DNA of 64,000 bases from Candidatus Enterococcus huntleyi (GCF_009933175.1 NZ_MAEJ01000030.1:124001-188000); one strand, 5' to 3'. Counted from the stretch's first letter, positions 17,073 to 25,195 are shown. Numbers and translations are program-made. Notes: generated by a model from the letters alone, not told the origin.

Positions 17073-17450
17073 ATTAACCCTGTATTTAATCCGACTCATT
17101 GTGTATTAGTTGGAAATTAGAAATTGTTCACTAGTCCTCATTCGCACTGTTTTCAGGGTTTTTAGTAAAGTCTTAAATTACAAGAACCCATTATCTAGTG
17201 GGTTTTACCTCTAAAATCATCCAATTCAGCTCATTTTTTCTCTTAAAAAGTGTGCGAATGAGGACTAGTGATGAAAAATTAGATAATTACGACTCATAAA
17301 ATGTTTGGATTGAAACGTGTAAAGGTCGAATAATCCTATAGACATGGGATTTTATGGTTGGTTTATTTTAAAAATAATCTGAAATAAAGCCTGAATTTAG
17401 TTCTATTCATTGTATATTCGCTGAAAACTCCACTAGTGCCCATTCGCACA
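17073..17450. repeat. Structured repeat element, copy A
   Basis: A 19-bp perfect inverted repeat, CACTAGTCCTCATTCGCAC (17129-17147) and its complement (17252-17270), encloses a 104-base loop. The loop has its own hairpin, AACCCA (17185-17190) with TGGGTT (17199-17204), preceded by TACAAGAA and followed by TTTT. A third copy, CACTAGTGCCCATTCGCAC (17431-17449), lies downstream in direct orientation, and about 55 bases before it match the bases before the first copy (CCTGtATTTA…TCATTGTGTATT). A diverged relative with the same layout is at 22898-23210. No ORF is present. It may be a miniature mobile repeat or a structured RNA. Confidence 0.65.
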
Positions 17451-17604
17451 GTTTGATTTTTTTCAGAAAGAATCAAAAGGAAGTGAAAATAGAATGATAC
17501 GGGGAATACAAATAATTGAATAACATATTTTGATAGTGAATATCATTAGTTATCGAAAACGAAAGTAAAAGTACGGCTGCTTTTTTATTATATGAGCAAA
17601 TCAT

Positions 17605-17663
17605 TTGTCAAAATAAAGCACTTATTTTATAGTTGACTTATCAACCGTTGACAAGTCAACTAT
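17605..17663 (+). promoter_or_regulatory. Promoter and MarR-type operator
   Basis: TTGTCA (17605-17610), 17 bases, TATAGT (17628-17633). ATAGTTGACTT (17629-17639) and AAGTCAACTAT (17653-17663) form a perfect 11-bp inverted repeat with internal GTTGA/TCAAC half sites that covers the -10 and start point. It directly precedes the marR-type gene, so autoregulation by that protein is the natural reading. Confidence 0.8.
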
Positions 17664-17680
17664 GAATGGAGATGAGAGTT

Positions 17681-18106
17681 ATGCAAAATACAAAGGCAAG
17701 TCAACTGCTGTTATTACTTAAAACGGTTGGCAATCAAGTGACGCAAAATTTTGAAAAGCAGACAGGACTGAGTTTGACTCGGTATGGCATGCTTGTGTAT
17801 TTGAGCCAGCAAGGGGAACTGCCGCAGACAGAATTGCAACGTCATATTCGCATCGATCAAGGGGCGATTACGCGACATTTAAAAATTCTTGAAGAGAAGA
17901 AATATGTCGTGCGCGTCCGTAACCCGCAGAATAATCGCGAAGTGTTGGTGCAAGCAACTGACTTAGGTAAGTCTGTGATTGCCACGTGTGCTGACAAGAA
18001 AAATAGTCTACTAGCCGAGTTATTTGAGGGCTTTAGTGATGAAGAAATAACAAATTTAGAGCAGATGTTGATGAGACTCTGCCAAAACAATCAACTAGAT
18101 GAATGA
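17681..18106 (+). CDS. MarR-family transcriptional regulator
   Basis: 141 residues from ATG 17681, with GGAGAT nine bases upstream; an in-frame ATG at 17666 lies in the operator and is less likely. It has the MarR winged helix fold: 'LTRYGMLVYLSQQGELPQTELQRHIRIDQGAITRHLKILEEKKYVVRVRNPQNNREVLVQATDLG' includes the recognition helix and the wing with the conserved basic residues. It is first in an operon with a nitroreductase 15 bases on and a DUF1304 protein. Such regulators sense phenolic, oxidative or electrophilic compounds and repress detoxification genes. The palindrome over its promoter is the likely binding site. Confidence 0.9.
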   Translation: MQNTKASQLLLLLKTVGNQVTQNFEKQTGLSLTRYGMLVYLSQQGELPQTELQRHIRIDQGAITRHLKILEEKKYVVRVRNPQNNREVLVQATDLGKSVIATCADKKNSLLAELFEGFSDEEITNLEQMLMRLCQNNQLDE

Positions 18107-18121
18107 AAGAGGAGAAAAAAC

Positions 18122-18748
18122 ATGATTGAAAATAACTTTGAAACTATTTTAAAAGGACGCCGTTCCGTACGTAATTATGATCCAGCTGTTAAAATCTCAA
18201 AAGAAGAAATGAGCGAAATGTTGGCTGAAGCAACTTTGGCTCCGTCATCAGTGAACTTACAACCTTGGCGCTTTGTTGTGGTAGAATCTGATGAAGCGAA
18301 AGCAACCTTGAAACCACTAATTCGCTTCAATACTTTACAAAATGAAACATCATCAGCAATGGTGCTAATTTTTGGGGATATGCAATGCTACGAACGAGCA
18401 GAGGAAATTTATGGACAAGCGGTGGCAGAAGGAAAAATGCCTGAAGAAGTCAAAGATAAACAACTAGAGTCAATCGTGCCTCATTATAAAGGGATGTCAC
18501 CTGAGAAAATGAATGACATCGTCAAGATCGACGGCAGTTTAGCAGCGATGCAATTGATGTTAGTGGCTCGCGGACATGGCTATGACACTAATCCAATCGG
18601 CGGCTTCGAGGAAGATCAATTAGCGAAGGCCTTCGGATTAGATGAATCTCGTTACGTGCCGGTAATGATCGTTTCCATCGGTAAAGCTTTAGAAGGTGGT
18701 TATGAATCTGTTCGCTTACCTGTAGATAAAATTACCGAATGGAAGTAG
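18122..18748 (+). CDS. Nitroreductase-family flavoprotein
   Basis: 208 residues, normal length. N-terminal 'ILKGRRSVRNYDP' holds the FMN-binding Arg-Arg-Ser pattern, 'EATLAPSSVNLQPWRFVVVES' is the second flavin contact, and 'GFEEDQLAKAFGLDESRYVPVMIVSIGK' closes the fold. These FMN enzymes use NAD(P)H to reduce nitroaromatics, quinones or related electrophiles in the cytoplasm. AAAGAGGAG precedes the ATG. It is the second gene of the MarR operon and the likely effector of the response. The natural substrate is unknown. Confidence 0.9.
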   Translation: MIENNFETILKGRRSVRNYDPAVKISKEEMSEMLAEATLAPSSVNLQPWRFVVVESDEAKATLKPLIRFNTLQNETSSAMVLIFGDMQCYERAEEIYGQAVAEGKMPEEVKDKQLESIVPHYKGMSPEKMNDIVKIDGSLAAMQLMLVARGHGYDTNPIGGFEEDQLAKAFGLDESRYVPVMIVSIGKALEGGYESVRLPVDKITEWK

Positions 18749-18754
18749 GCTGAA

Positions 18755-19123
18755 ATGATGACGATTATTCCACTGATTTTATGCAGTCTTGTTGCGTTAG
18801 AGCATGTGTATATTTTTTATTTGGAAAGTATCGTGCCTGACTCAACAAAAACCTCGCAGACATTTGGCATGTCCGTGGCTGTCTTGAAGGATCAAACGGT
18901 TCAGACTTTGATCAAGAATCAAGGAATTTATAATTTGATGCTGGCGCTAGTACTAGGCTACACGGTGTTATTCTCAGCCAATCAATTAGAATTAGGCTTA
19001 TTATTGACCGGGTTTGTCTCTGTGGTCGCAGTTTATGGCGGACTGACCAGCTCGAAATCAATCATTTTAAAACAAGGGCTACCGGCGATGTTGGCATTTG
19101 TTAGTTTGTTAGTATTTCATTGA
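18755..19123 (+). CDS. DUF1304-family membrane protein
   Basis: 122 residues with four predicted membrane segments: 4-24 (IPLILCSLVALEHVYIFYLE), about 58-76, 80-100 and 104-121. The 'ALEHVYIFYLE' segment and 'QGIYNLMLALVLGY' match the DUF1304 family, small integral membrane proteins of unknown role. It starts six bases after the nitroreductase stop, so it is the third gene of the MarR-controlled operon and may take part in the same stress response, for example in extrusion. Ribosome site is weak (TAGGCTGAA), suggesting translational coupling. Confidence 0.85.
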   Translation: MMTIIPLILCSLVALEHVYIFYLESIVPDSTKTSQTFGMSVAVLKDQTVQTLIKNQGIYNLMLALVLGYTVLFSANQLELGLLLTGFVSVVAVYGGLTSSKSIILKQGLPAMLAFVSLLVFH

Positions 19124-19152
19124 GATTCCGGTACAAATAAAAACGAAAAAAT

Positions 19153-19194
19153 GGCTAGCTGTTATCAAAGTGATGACAGCTAGCCTCTTTTTTT
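19153..19194. terminator. Shared terminator between convergent operons
   Basis: GGCTAGCTGTTATC pairs with GATGACAGCTAGCC (one wobble-sized mismatch), with a T run on the plus side and an A run on the other, so it can stop both the MarR operon and the LacI operon coming from the right. Confidence 0.9.
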
Positions 19195-19199
19195 AACCG

Positions 19200-20126
19200 T
19201 TACTTTCGTTCAATAAAAGTATACGGAATACTGATCTTGTCCATTTTCTTTTGATGAAATTGCTGGAACGCCGTTTTACCACATAGCTGCAGCTGGTGAT
19301 CAATTGTCGAAAAATGGAGCAGTTCACTAGTCAATAGATTGTCACGTCCGACTATGGCTTGACGATTTCTTTTCGAGTTGGCACGTAAAATGCCCGCAGC
19401 AATCTGATCCCCATTACAAAAGACAGCGTCGAGATTACGGGAAGTCAGAAAGGCTTCTGCTTCAAGTCCATCCTCATAGTGGAGACAATCCCAGTAGATG
19501 TCTTCCTCCGTAAATTCTGGAAATACTTCGTGACAGAGCTGAACAGTAATTTTAGAATTCTGGCTAAGCTTGCGACTTCTGCCTAACGTCACACCAACCC
19601 GAGTGTAGCCCTGATTTTTCAGATAGAGCAGGCCTTCGCGAATAGATTCTGTGCGATTAATATAGACACAGCTAGCCGGTACGTCTTTGATTTCTTCACA
19701 GAAAATCAGCGGACCGTATTTTTGATAATCGAGTAAGGTTTCAATGGAATTGGCGCGCGAGGTAATAATCAAGCCATCGAATTCCTTTGCCGCAAATTGG
19801 GTCAAATAGTCCAATTCCACTGAAGCCTCATAATTTGTCGGTAATAGGGTTACTTTATAATTAGATAAAAAAGCTTCTTGCATAATCCCACTCAAGACTT
19901 GGTCGAAATATGGATGATTCGTAAAGGGCAGAATCACGCCGACATTTCTAGTCTTGCCGATACTGAGATTACGTGCAGTGGAATTCGGCACGTAATTCAG
20001 CTCCTTCATCACTTTGCGCACATGTCTACGCTTGATTTCATCCACGTAAGGATAATTATTAATCACGCGCGAAATTGTCGACACAGAGTAGCCGGTCAAT
20101 CGAGCAATGTCACGAATATTGGCCAT
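19200..20126 (-). CDS. LacI-family transcriptional regulator
   Basis: 308 residues. The N-terminal helix-turn-helix and hinge are clear (MANIRDIARLTGYSVSTISRVIN, then ARNLSIGKTRNVGVILP). The remainder is a periplasmic-binding-protein-like sensor domain, slightly short for the family, with 'GLIITSRANS', 'VTLGRSRKLSQNSK' and 'DAVFCNGDQIAAGIL'. It is encoded 11 bases after a 91-residue hypothetical protein, in one transcript. A 14-base palindrome upstream of that partner (20457-20470) is a likely autoregulatory site. No sugar genes adjoin, so the effector is unknown. Confidence 0.9.
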   Translation of the reverse strand: MANIRDIARLTGYSVSTISRVINNYPYVDEIKRRHVRKVMKELNYVPNSTARNLSIGKTRNVGVILPFTNHPYFDQVLSGIMQEAFLSNYKVTLLPTNYEASVELDYLTQFAAKEFDGLIITSRANSIETLLDYQKYGPLIFCEEIKDVPASCVYINRTESIREGLLYLKNQGYTRVGVTLGRSRKLSQNSKITVQLCHEVFPEFTEEDIYWDCLHYEDGLEAEAFLTSRNLDAVFCNGDQIAAGILRANSKRNRQAIVGRDNLLTSELLHFSTIDHQLQLCGKTAFQQFHQKKMDKISIPYTFIERK

Positions 20127-20137
20127 TTAGCAATCAC

Positions 20138-20413
20138 CTACAGACTTAAGTTTGTTTGTAAATAGTCTACCACACCTGTTCCTGATTCGAAAAATGTATA
20201 GTTTTCATTCTCAAATGTGAAAGTAATTCTATGACCGCCCCAGAACTTATCTAAGACCAAATTTTTGATAGCAGCCAGTGAGATTTTTTTATTCAGTTTT
20301 TTCCTGAAGATTCCTTGTGAACTACGTAGTGTTAAATGCTCGCCGGAAAAGTGAACCAATGCATAATAATAGGCACCATTTTGTGTATCGCTAATTTTTA
20401 CATAGGTGTTCAT
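20138..20413 (-). CDS. Conserved small protein of unknown function
   Basis: 91 residues, preceded by AAAGGGAGG, first gene of a two-gene operon with the LacI regulator. The sequence alternates short strands (YYYALVHFSGEHLTLRSSQGIF…GGHRITFTFENENYTFFESGTGVVDYL), which suggests a small beta-barrel or PH-like fold. There is no signal peptide or membrane segment. Function is unknown. Its tight linkage hints that it works with or modulates the regulator. Confidence 0.7.
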   Translation of the reverse strand: MNTYVKISDTQNGAYYYALVHFSGEHLTLRSSQGIFRKKLNKKISLAAIKNLVLDKFWGGHRITFTFENENYTFFESGTGVVDYLQTNLSL

Positions 20414-20456
20414 AAAAATAACCTCCCTTTGATGTTTACAAATTGAGTATACTGTA

Positions 20457-20470
20457 TGAAACGCGTCTCA
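20457..20470 (-). promoter_or_regulatory. Palindromic operator near the LacI operon promoter
   Basis: TGAAACGCGTCTCA is a near-perfect 14-base palindrome (one pair off) just upstream of TATACT (minus-strand -10 near 20449-20454). LacI-family operators have this form and position; binding by the 19200 regulator is inferred. Confidence 0.45.
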
Positions 20471-20587
20471 ATGCAAGGGATTAAACTAGAAAAATAAAAC
20501 TAATGACTGATAAATGGTAGGTGAATCAGCGTCACTTCATTGCGGACACAATGTTGTACACAATCATTGGGATCATCTGACTAATTC

Positions 20588-20616
20588 TTGCAATCACTGA
20601 AATAACGCTCTATAGT
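20588..20616 (+). promoter_or_regulatory. Promoter of the anSME-TauE operon
   Basis: TTGCAA (20588-20593), a 17-base spacer and TATAGT (20611-20616), about 80 bases upstream of the first start codon. Confidence 0.6.
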
Positions 20617-20696
20617 ATAACTAAAAGGGAAGAAAACGGTTGATTTTATTCCCCATATTTCGTGAGAAGAATCGTCGTAGAGATGGAGTCGAATAA

Positions 20697-21812
20697 ATGA
20701 AGCATATTTCTGTTCTAGTCAAACCAGCGTCCGCGCTGTGTAATATTCGTTGTAAATACTGCTTTTATGCAGACGTCAGCTCGCTGAGAGAAGTTCGTTC
20801 ATTTGGAAAAATGAAATCTGAAACTGCAGAAAAGATGATTGAGCATCTCTTTGTAGATTTAGTCGATGGCGATGAGCTCACATTGGCTTTTCAAGGTGGG
20901 GAGCCAACGTTAGCAGGTCTGACGTATTATAAAAATATTGTTGCGTTTGTTGAGCAACAGACGAAAAACGTTACGGTTCATTATGCACTACAAACTAATG
21001 GCCTATTGATTAACGAACGCTGGTGTCAATTTTTGAAAGAGCATCAATTTTTGGTGGGCTTATCCATCGATGGTCATCCGCTGTATCATGATTTGAATCG
21101 CGTGGATCCGAAAGGTCGAGGAACGTTTCAGAAAGTCTTGGCAACCAAGGAATTGTTTGATACCTATGGGATTGAGTACAATATTTTATGCGTGCTGACA
21201 AATCCTTTAGCTAAGGAAGCGAAGAAGGTCTATCGTTTTTTACAAGAACAATCCATTCAATATGTTCAATTTATTCCTTGCTTGGATGAATTAGAAGCTA
21301 AGAAGAGAAGTAGCTATGCGCTAACACCACAGCGATTTGCCTCATTTTATGGGCAGCTATTTAAATTCTGGTTGGCAGAGCTGCAGTCTGGGCATTACCG
21401 CAGTGTCAAATTGTTTGATGATCTGATGAATTTATTTGTCGGTGGGCGCGTGACGGCCTGCGGAATTTTAGGGAATTGTCAGATTCAATACGTGATTGAA
21501 GCGGATGGTAGCGTCTATCCCTGCGATTTCTACGTGCTAGATGAATATCGCATGGGTTATATTCAAGAAAGTGGCTTGAAGGAATTATTTGAGCAAGAAA
21601 TCTCCAAAAAATTTCTATGTGAAAAGCCAGATTACGGTGCATTTTGTCACTCGTGTCTCTTTCAGAAAGCCTGTAATGGTGGCTGCAAACGAATGAAGGA
21701 TGCTATCTACGTGACGAAAGGGCAAGATTTTTGTGGGTACCAACAGGTTCTAACGCAATTCTTGCCACATAAAGAAGAAATTATGGAATTAGTTGGGAGA
21801 ATTGCGAAATGA
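20697..21812 (+). CDS. Anaerobic sulfatase-maturating enzyme (radical SAM, SPASM)
   Basis: 371 residues. The radical SAM cluster motif is C15-x3-C19-x2-C22, followed by 'AFQGGEPTLAG' and 'LSIDGHPLYHD'. The C-terminal SPASM region has cysteines in 'ACGILGNCQIQY', 'YPCDFYV', 'FCHSCLFQKACNGGCKR' and 'DFCGYQQ' for two further iron-sulfur clusters. These enzymes turn a Cys or Ser of a sulfatase into formylglycine under anaerobic conditions. The next gene, a TauE/SafE exporter, overlaps by four bases. No sulfatase is in the window, so the client is encoded elsewhere or the enzyme modifies another peptide. Confidence 0.9.
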   Translation: MKHISVLVKPASALCNIRCKYCFYADVSSLREVRSFGKMKSETAEKMIEHLFVDLVDGDELTLAFQGGEPTLAGLTYYKNIVAFVEQQTKNVTVHYALQTNGLLINERWCQFLKEHQFLVGLSIDGHPLYHDLNRVDPKGRGTFQKVLATKELFDTYGIEYNILCVLTNPLAKEAKKVYRFLQEQSIQYVQFIPCLDELEAKKRSSYALTPQRFASFYGQLFKFWLAELQSGHYRSVKLFDDLMNLFVGGRVTACGILGNCQIQYVIEADGSVYPCDFYVLDEYRMGYIQESGLKELFEQEISKKFLCEKPDYGAFCHSCLFQKACNGGCKRMKDAIYVTKGQDFCGYQQVLTQFLPHKEEIMELVGRIAK

Positions 21813-22588
21813 TAAGTCTGATCTATTTTTTAGTGATTATTTTTGCCAATACCGTCGGCGCAATCTCAGGTATGGGTGGTGGCGTAATCATCAAGCCGCT
21901 GCTCGATTTGATTGGCGCCCATTCGGTAGCGGCCATATCCTTTTATTCGAGTGTGGCGGTCTTTACCATGTCGATTGTTTCCACCGCCCGTCAAATGAAA
22001 CAGGGTGCGTCCCTAAAATTTAATTTAGTTTTGTGGATTTCGGTAGGGGCGATTCTCGGAGGTATACTAGGAAGTATCGCTTTCGAAGGGCTGTATCAAC
22101 TGTTGCCTTCTGAGTCACATGTCCAATTGGTGCAAATTATTTTGACGATTATCACCTTAGTCTTTGCCTTTTGTGCCACGAAATTTCATTGGCGTTCCTT
22201 CAATTTGCATCACTGGCTGTGGTATTTATTCTGTGGTTTAGTGCTAGGATTTTTCGCCAGTCTATTAGGTATCGGTGGCGGTCCAATCAATGTCGCTTTA
22301 CTAATGTTGTTCTTTGCAATGCCGATTAAACAAGCGACAATCTATTCCATTTGCACTATTTTTTTCTCGCAATTATCAAAATTAGTCACGATTACTTTCA
22401 CAACAGGCTTCGCGCGCTACGATATGACCATGCTTTTCGTGATTATCCCAGCAGCCATCCTCGGTGGACTACTAGGCGCCAAATTTAGTCATGTACTCAC
22501 AGAAAAGAAAGTTGCCTTAGTTTTTCAGCTGGTGATTCTCTTAGTCCTAGCTATCAATATCTATAACGGATTTATGCTTTCATTCTAA
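21809..22588 (+). CDS. TauE/SafE-family anion exporter
   Basis: 259 residues, about eight membrane segments in two repeated halves, each opening with a glycine-rich motif ('GAISGMGGGVIIKPLLDLIG' and 'ASLLGIGGGPINVALLML') that marks the TauE/SafE (formerly DUF81) family. Members move sulfite, sulfonates or related anions out of the cell. ATGA overlap with the maturating enzyme gene implies coupled translation. The pairing suggests removal of sulfate or sulfite freed by a sulfatase, which is inference from context. A terminator follows. Confidence 0.88.
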   Translation: MISLIYFLVIIFANTVGAISGMGGGVIIKPLLDLIGAHSVAAISFYSSVAVFTMSIVSTARQMKQGASLKFNLVLWISVGAILGGILGSIAFEGLYQLLPSESHVQLVQIILTIITLVFAFCATKFHWRSFNLHHWLWYLFCGLVLGFFASLLGIGGGPINVALLMLFFAMPIKQATIYSICTIFFSQLSKLVTITFTTGFARYDMTMLFVIIPAAILGGLLGAKFSHVLTEKKVALVFQLVILLVLAINIYNGFMLSF

Positions 22589-22606
22589 ATCTATTACTAA
22601 AACGAG

Positions 22607-22638
22607 GAGTAGTTCATCATCTGGACTGCTCTTTTTTT
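22607..22638 (+). terminator. Terminator of the anSME-TauE operon
   Basis: GAGTAGT pairs with ACTGCTC (one G-U), followed by seven T's. Confidence 0.8.
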
Positions 22639-22890
22639 CTTGAAAATAATCACTCTTAACGCTCGTCATTTATTTATTACAAACTAGCATCGTATGAAAG
22701 ATTTGGGCGAGGAGCTGATAAATAACAGATAATTTTTTCAATTTTTTATTCGTATACCTAATTAGTCATTTTTCCCCTAATAATTAATTTTGGTGTCTTC
22801 TCGCTTTTCAATCGAGCTGTAACTGGCAACTGTTCAATGTTTAGTAGCTTTCTTATTAAAAATATCTTTTTCTATTTGTGTTTTACTTCA
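22639..22890. other. Gene-free stretch left of repeat element B
   Basis: AT-rich, no ORF of note and no clear promoter. It leads into the structured repeat. Confidence 0.4.
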
Positions 22891-22897
22891 CAAAAAA

Positions 22898-23210
22898 CGC
22901 AACTAGCCACAAGTATTTAAAAAGTAGCTAGTTTACTACCTATAAAAAAGAATATAAGGGATATAAACCTTATAACCTAGCGATTCTCTGAGGGGATTTT
23001 ATAAAAGTTAGCCGAGTTAAATTCACATTTTACTGGAAAATAGAATTTTTTAGAGTTGTGGCTAGTTGCGGTGTTTTCCTGTATCTTCCTGGCCTGTCAA
23101 TTAACAAGAATCCATCTACAAGTGGATTTTGCGTTAAAAACTAACATTTTACACCTTAAAGGATGCGCAACTAGCCACAATTATCTAACAAGTAGCTATT
23201 TTTTTACTTA
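22898..23210. repeat. Structured repeat element, copy B
   Basis: TTGTGGCTAGTTGCG (23056-23070) and its perfect complement (23166-23180) enclose a 95-base loop. The loop holds AATCCA (23109-23114) with TGGATT (23123-23128), preceded by AACAAGAA and followed by TTTT, the same internal hairpin as in copy A with a C-G to T-A change on both sides. A further copy, CGCAACTAGCCACAA (22898-22912), lies upstream, and both same-sense copies continue alike (AAGTAGCTA…). Bases before 23056 (TGGAAAATAGAATTTTT) match those before copy A (TGGAAATTAGAAATTGTT). Stem sequence differs between copies while pairing is kept. Confidence 0.65.
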
Positions 23211-23432
23211 TTTACCGATTGGATAAGGTTTTAAATAACGAATTTAAAATTAGTGGATTCCCCAACTAGTGAAGTTCAAAAATCCCACTCACTTAAGAAT
23301 GAAGCTGCTCCCAAGCCAACAACAAATTTATATTTTTTGACTAGCCCCTAACTTGAAAAATTGCATATTTATTGAAAATGCGCTACAGTATTTACAGAAA
23401 ACAGATGATAGAGAGCTGAGGAGAAAGAATTT
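23211..23432. other. Gene-free stretch before the thioesterase gene
   Basis: No gene. The promoter of the thioesterase gene must lie here; TACAGT-like bases near 23390 could be its -10, at low confidence. Confidence 0.3.
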
Positions 23433-23984
23433 ATGACTGAAACAAACCCTATGACTGAGACAAAATTTTGCCGTGAATCCCGCGTAATTCAAACGCATCG
23501 GATCTTTCCTTTCGATTTGAACCCATTTAAAGCGCTATTTGGCGGTAAGCTGATGACTTTAATTGATGATGCGGCGTCGATTTCAGTGACACGACATTGC
23601 CGAAGAGGTGCAGTAACGGCCTCACTAGATAATTTGAATTTCTTGAAACCTCTTCATGAAAATCATTCTGTCTGCGTGGAATCCTACATATCTGGTGCGC
23701 ACAAAAAATCGATGGAGGTTTTTGTCAAAGTAGTCGGCGAGAATCTGACGACAGGGGAGCGCTATTTGGCGGCGACTTGCTTCACAACATTTGTAGCTGT
23801 GCCTTCACATATGAATCAGGAAACTGAATTTACTGTGCCTCATGTAGTTCCAGAAACAGACGAAGAAAAATTGGTCTGTTCAGGTTATCAAAAGCGTCGC
23901 GCCCATCGTTTACAAGAGCGTGACGAGTATCAACAATTTGCTGCGACCTTAACCACGGATCTACCTTGGATTGATGAAGCATAG
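23433..23984 (+). CDS. Hotdog-fold acyl-CoA thioesterase (YkhA/YciA type)
   Basis: 183 residues. 'HRIFPFDLNPFKALFGGKLMTLIDDAASISVTRHCRRGAVTASLDNLNFLKPLHENHSV' is the single hotdog domain of the acyl-CoA hydrolase family, with the catalytic Asn-Pro region and the 'GGKLM..ID.aA' helix. It would hydrolyse acyl-CoA thioesters in the cytoplasm; chain-length preference cannot be read. The start at 23433 has GAGGAGAAAG nine bases upstream; an in-frame ATG at 23451 is an alternative, and the repeated MTETNPMTETK start looks duplicated. It is monocistronic, with its own terminator. Confidence 0.85.
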   Translation: MTETNPMTETKFCRESRVIQTHRIFPFDLNPFKALFGGKLMTLIDDAASISVTRHCRRGAVTASLDNLNFLKPLHENHSVCVESYISGAHKKSMEVFVKVVGENLTTGERYLAATCFTTFVAVPSHMNQETEFTVPHVVPETDEEKLVCSGYQKRRAHRLQERDEYQQFAATLTTDLPWIDEA

Positions 23985-23995
23985 ATAGCAAAAAA

Positions 23996-24042
23996 AATCG
24001 CTAGAAAATCAACTGAAATCAGCTGATTTTCGGCGATTCTTT
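23996..24042 (+). terminator. Terminator of the thioesterase gene
   Basis: AATCGCTAGAAAATCA pairs with TGATTTTCGGCGATT around a 12-base loop, followed by CTTTATTT. Confidence 0.8.
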
Positions 24043-24112
24043 ATTTGTATTAAGTAAAATATTGATTCCTATAAAATTTTATTCCCGTGTCCTACAGTAA
24101 TTATAAGCGAGA

Positions 24113-25195
24113 TTAGACCGCTACGCGCTCTAATTCTTCCACTGCACGAATGGCTTTTAAAACCTGTTCCGCTGAGATATTATCGTCGATCATTTGGAAG
24201 CTTTCCTTCTTACCGGCAGCAAAATCTGCGGCTTGTTCTAGTAAAGGTAATTCTTCTTCGCGGACATTCAATTCTTCTAAACGAGTTGGTAAACCAATTG
24301 TTTCGTAGAAGGGTAGTAGACTAGTAATTTCATCGAAATCGTTCGTGTGAGCCAATTGAACTAAGATGCCATAAGCAACTTTTGCACCATGTAAAACTTC
24401 ATGCGTTGATGGAATATACGATAAGCCATTGTGCACCGCATGGGCACCGGCTGAACGACCGAATTTGGCTGCGAATCCGCCAACTGTTCCAGCTAAGGCA
24501 ATAATTGTGTCGGCCACGCGTCCAAAGGCTGGTGAGACAGTTTGCGTTTCTAAATCCTTCAATGCTTGTTCAGAATCGGTAAGTAAAATTGACAAGATTT
24601 CTTTAGCGCTAGCAATTCCTAAACGGATAAATGCTGTCTGTTCGTTATCTGATAAGTTACGTGTGATTCCTTCAATTTCATACCATTTTGCCAAAGTATC
24701 GCCAATTCCCGCGATAAAATATTCTTTAGGCGTCTGTAATAAGAACGTCCAGTCGACAAATAATAAAGACGCTGAATATGTATAATAACCAATTTCTTTG
24801 AAGCTGTGATCTGGGTTGTAGACCGCTGCGACAGGTGAAAATGGCGCGCAGTTTGAAATAAGTGTCGGAATTAAAATGAATTCCGAACGTAAATTTTCCG
24901 CTGTCATTTTTGCCGTATCAAGGACGCGTCCGCCGCCGATACCAATAACCACATCTGCTTGCCCGATAATGTCCGCAAGTCGCTGCGCATCTTCTTCACT
25001 GGCACTGCCATCGTAGACAAATGTCGGGTAGTCGAAGTCGTGAGGGTAATATGCTTTGAACTTCGCAAAAGAAATTTCCCCAGTAACTACAGCAACTGTA
25101 GTGTATCGTTTTAAATAATTTGGTAATTCGTTTAAAATTGTTTCGCCCGCCAGATAGCGGTTGGCGCCAGGCCGTACTTCTGTATCCATTTCCAT
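24113..25195 (-). CDS. Iron-containing alcohol/glycerol dehydrogenase family oxidoreductase
   Basis: 360 residues from ATG 25193-25195, which has GGAGGG seven bases before it; five further codons are open upstream. The NAD-binding 'VVIGIGGGRVLDTAKM' and 'IPTLISNCAPFSPVAAVYN', with metal ligands expected at D and H positions in 'GIGDTLAKW', 'SAGAHAVHNGL' and 'EVLHGAKVAYG', place it in the glycerol dehydrogenase-like branch of family III alcohol dehydrogenases (GldA/HcxA paralogues). It probably reduces or oxidises a small hydroxy- or keto-compound with NAD(P)H and a bound divalent metal. It is a single gene with no pathway partners beside it. Confidence 0.85.
   Translation of the reverse strand: MEMDTEVRPGANRYLAGETILNELPNYLKRYTTVAVVTGEISFAKFKAYYPHDFDYPTFVYDGSASEEDAQRLADIIGQADVVIGIGGGRVLDTAKMTAENLRSEFILIPTLISNCAPFSPVAAVYNPDHSFKEIGYYTYSASLLFVDWTFLLQTPKEYFIAGIGDTLAKWYEIEGITRNLSDNEQTAFIRLGIASAKEILSILLTDSEQALKDLETQTVSPAFGRVADTIIALAGTVGGFAAKFGRSAGAHAVHNGLSYIPSTHEVLHGAKVAYGILVQLAHTNDFDEITSLLPFYETIGLPTRLEELNVREEELPLLEQAADFAAGKKESFQMIDDNISAEQVLKAIRAVEELERVAV

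Noticed and set aside
17540-17600. Terminator upstream of the marR-type gene (AAAAG…CTTTT)
   Set aside because: The stem is only about five weak pairs.
22898-23210. CRISPR array, suggested by three repeats of the CTAGCCACAA motif
   Set aside because: The repeats are in mixed orientation with unequal spacing and conserved, not unique, spacers.
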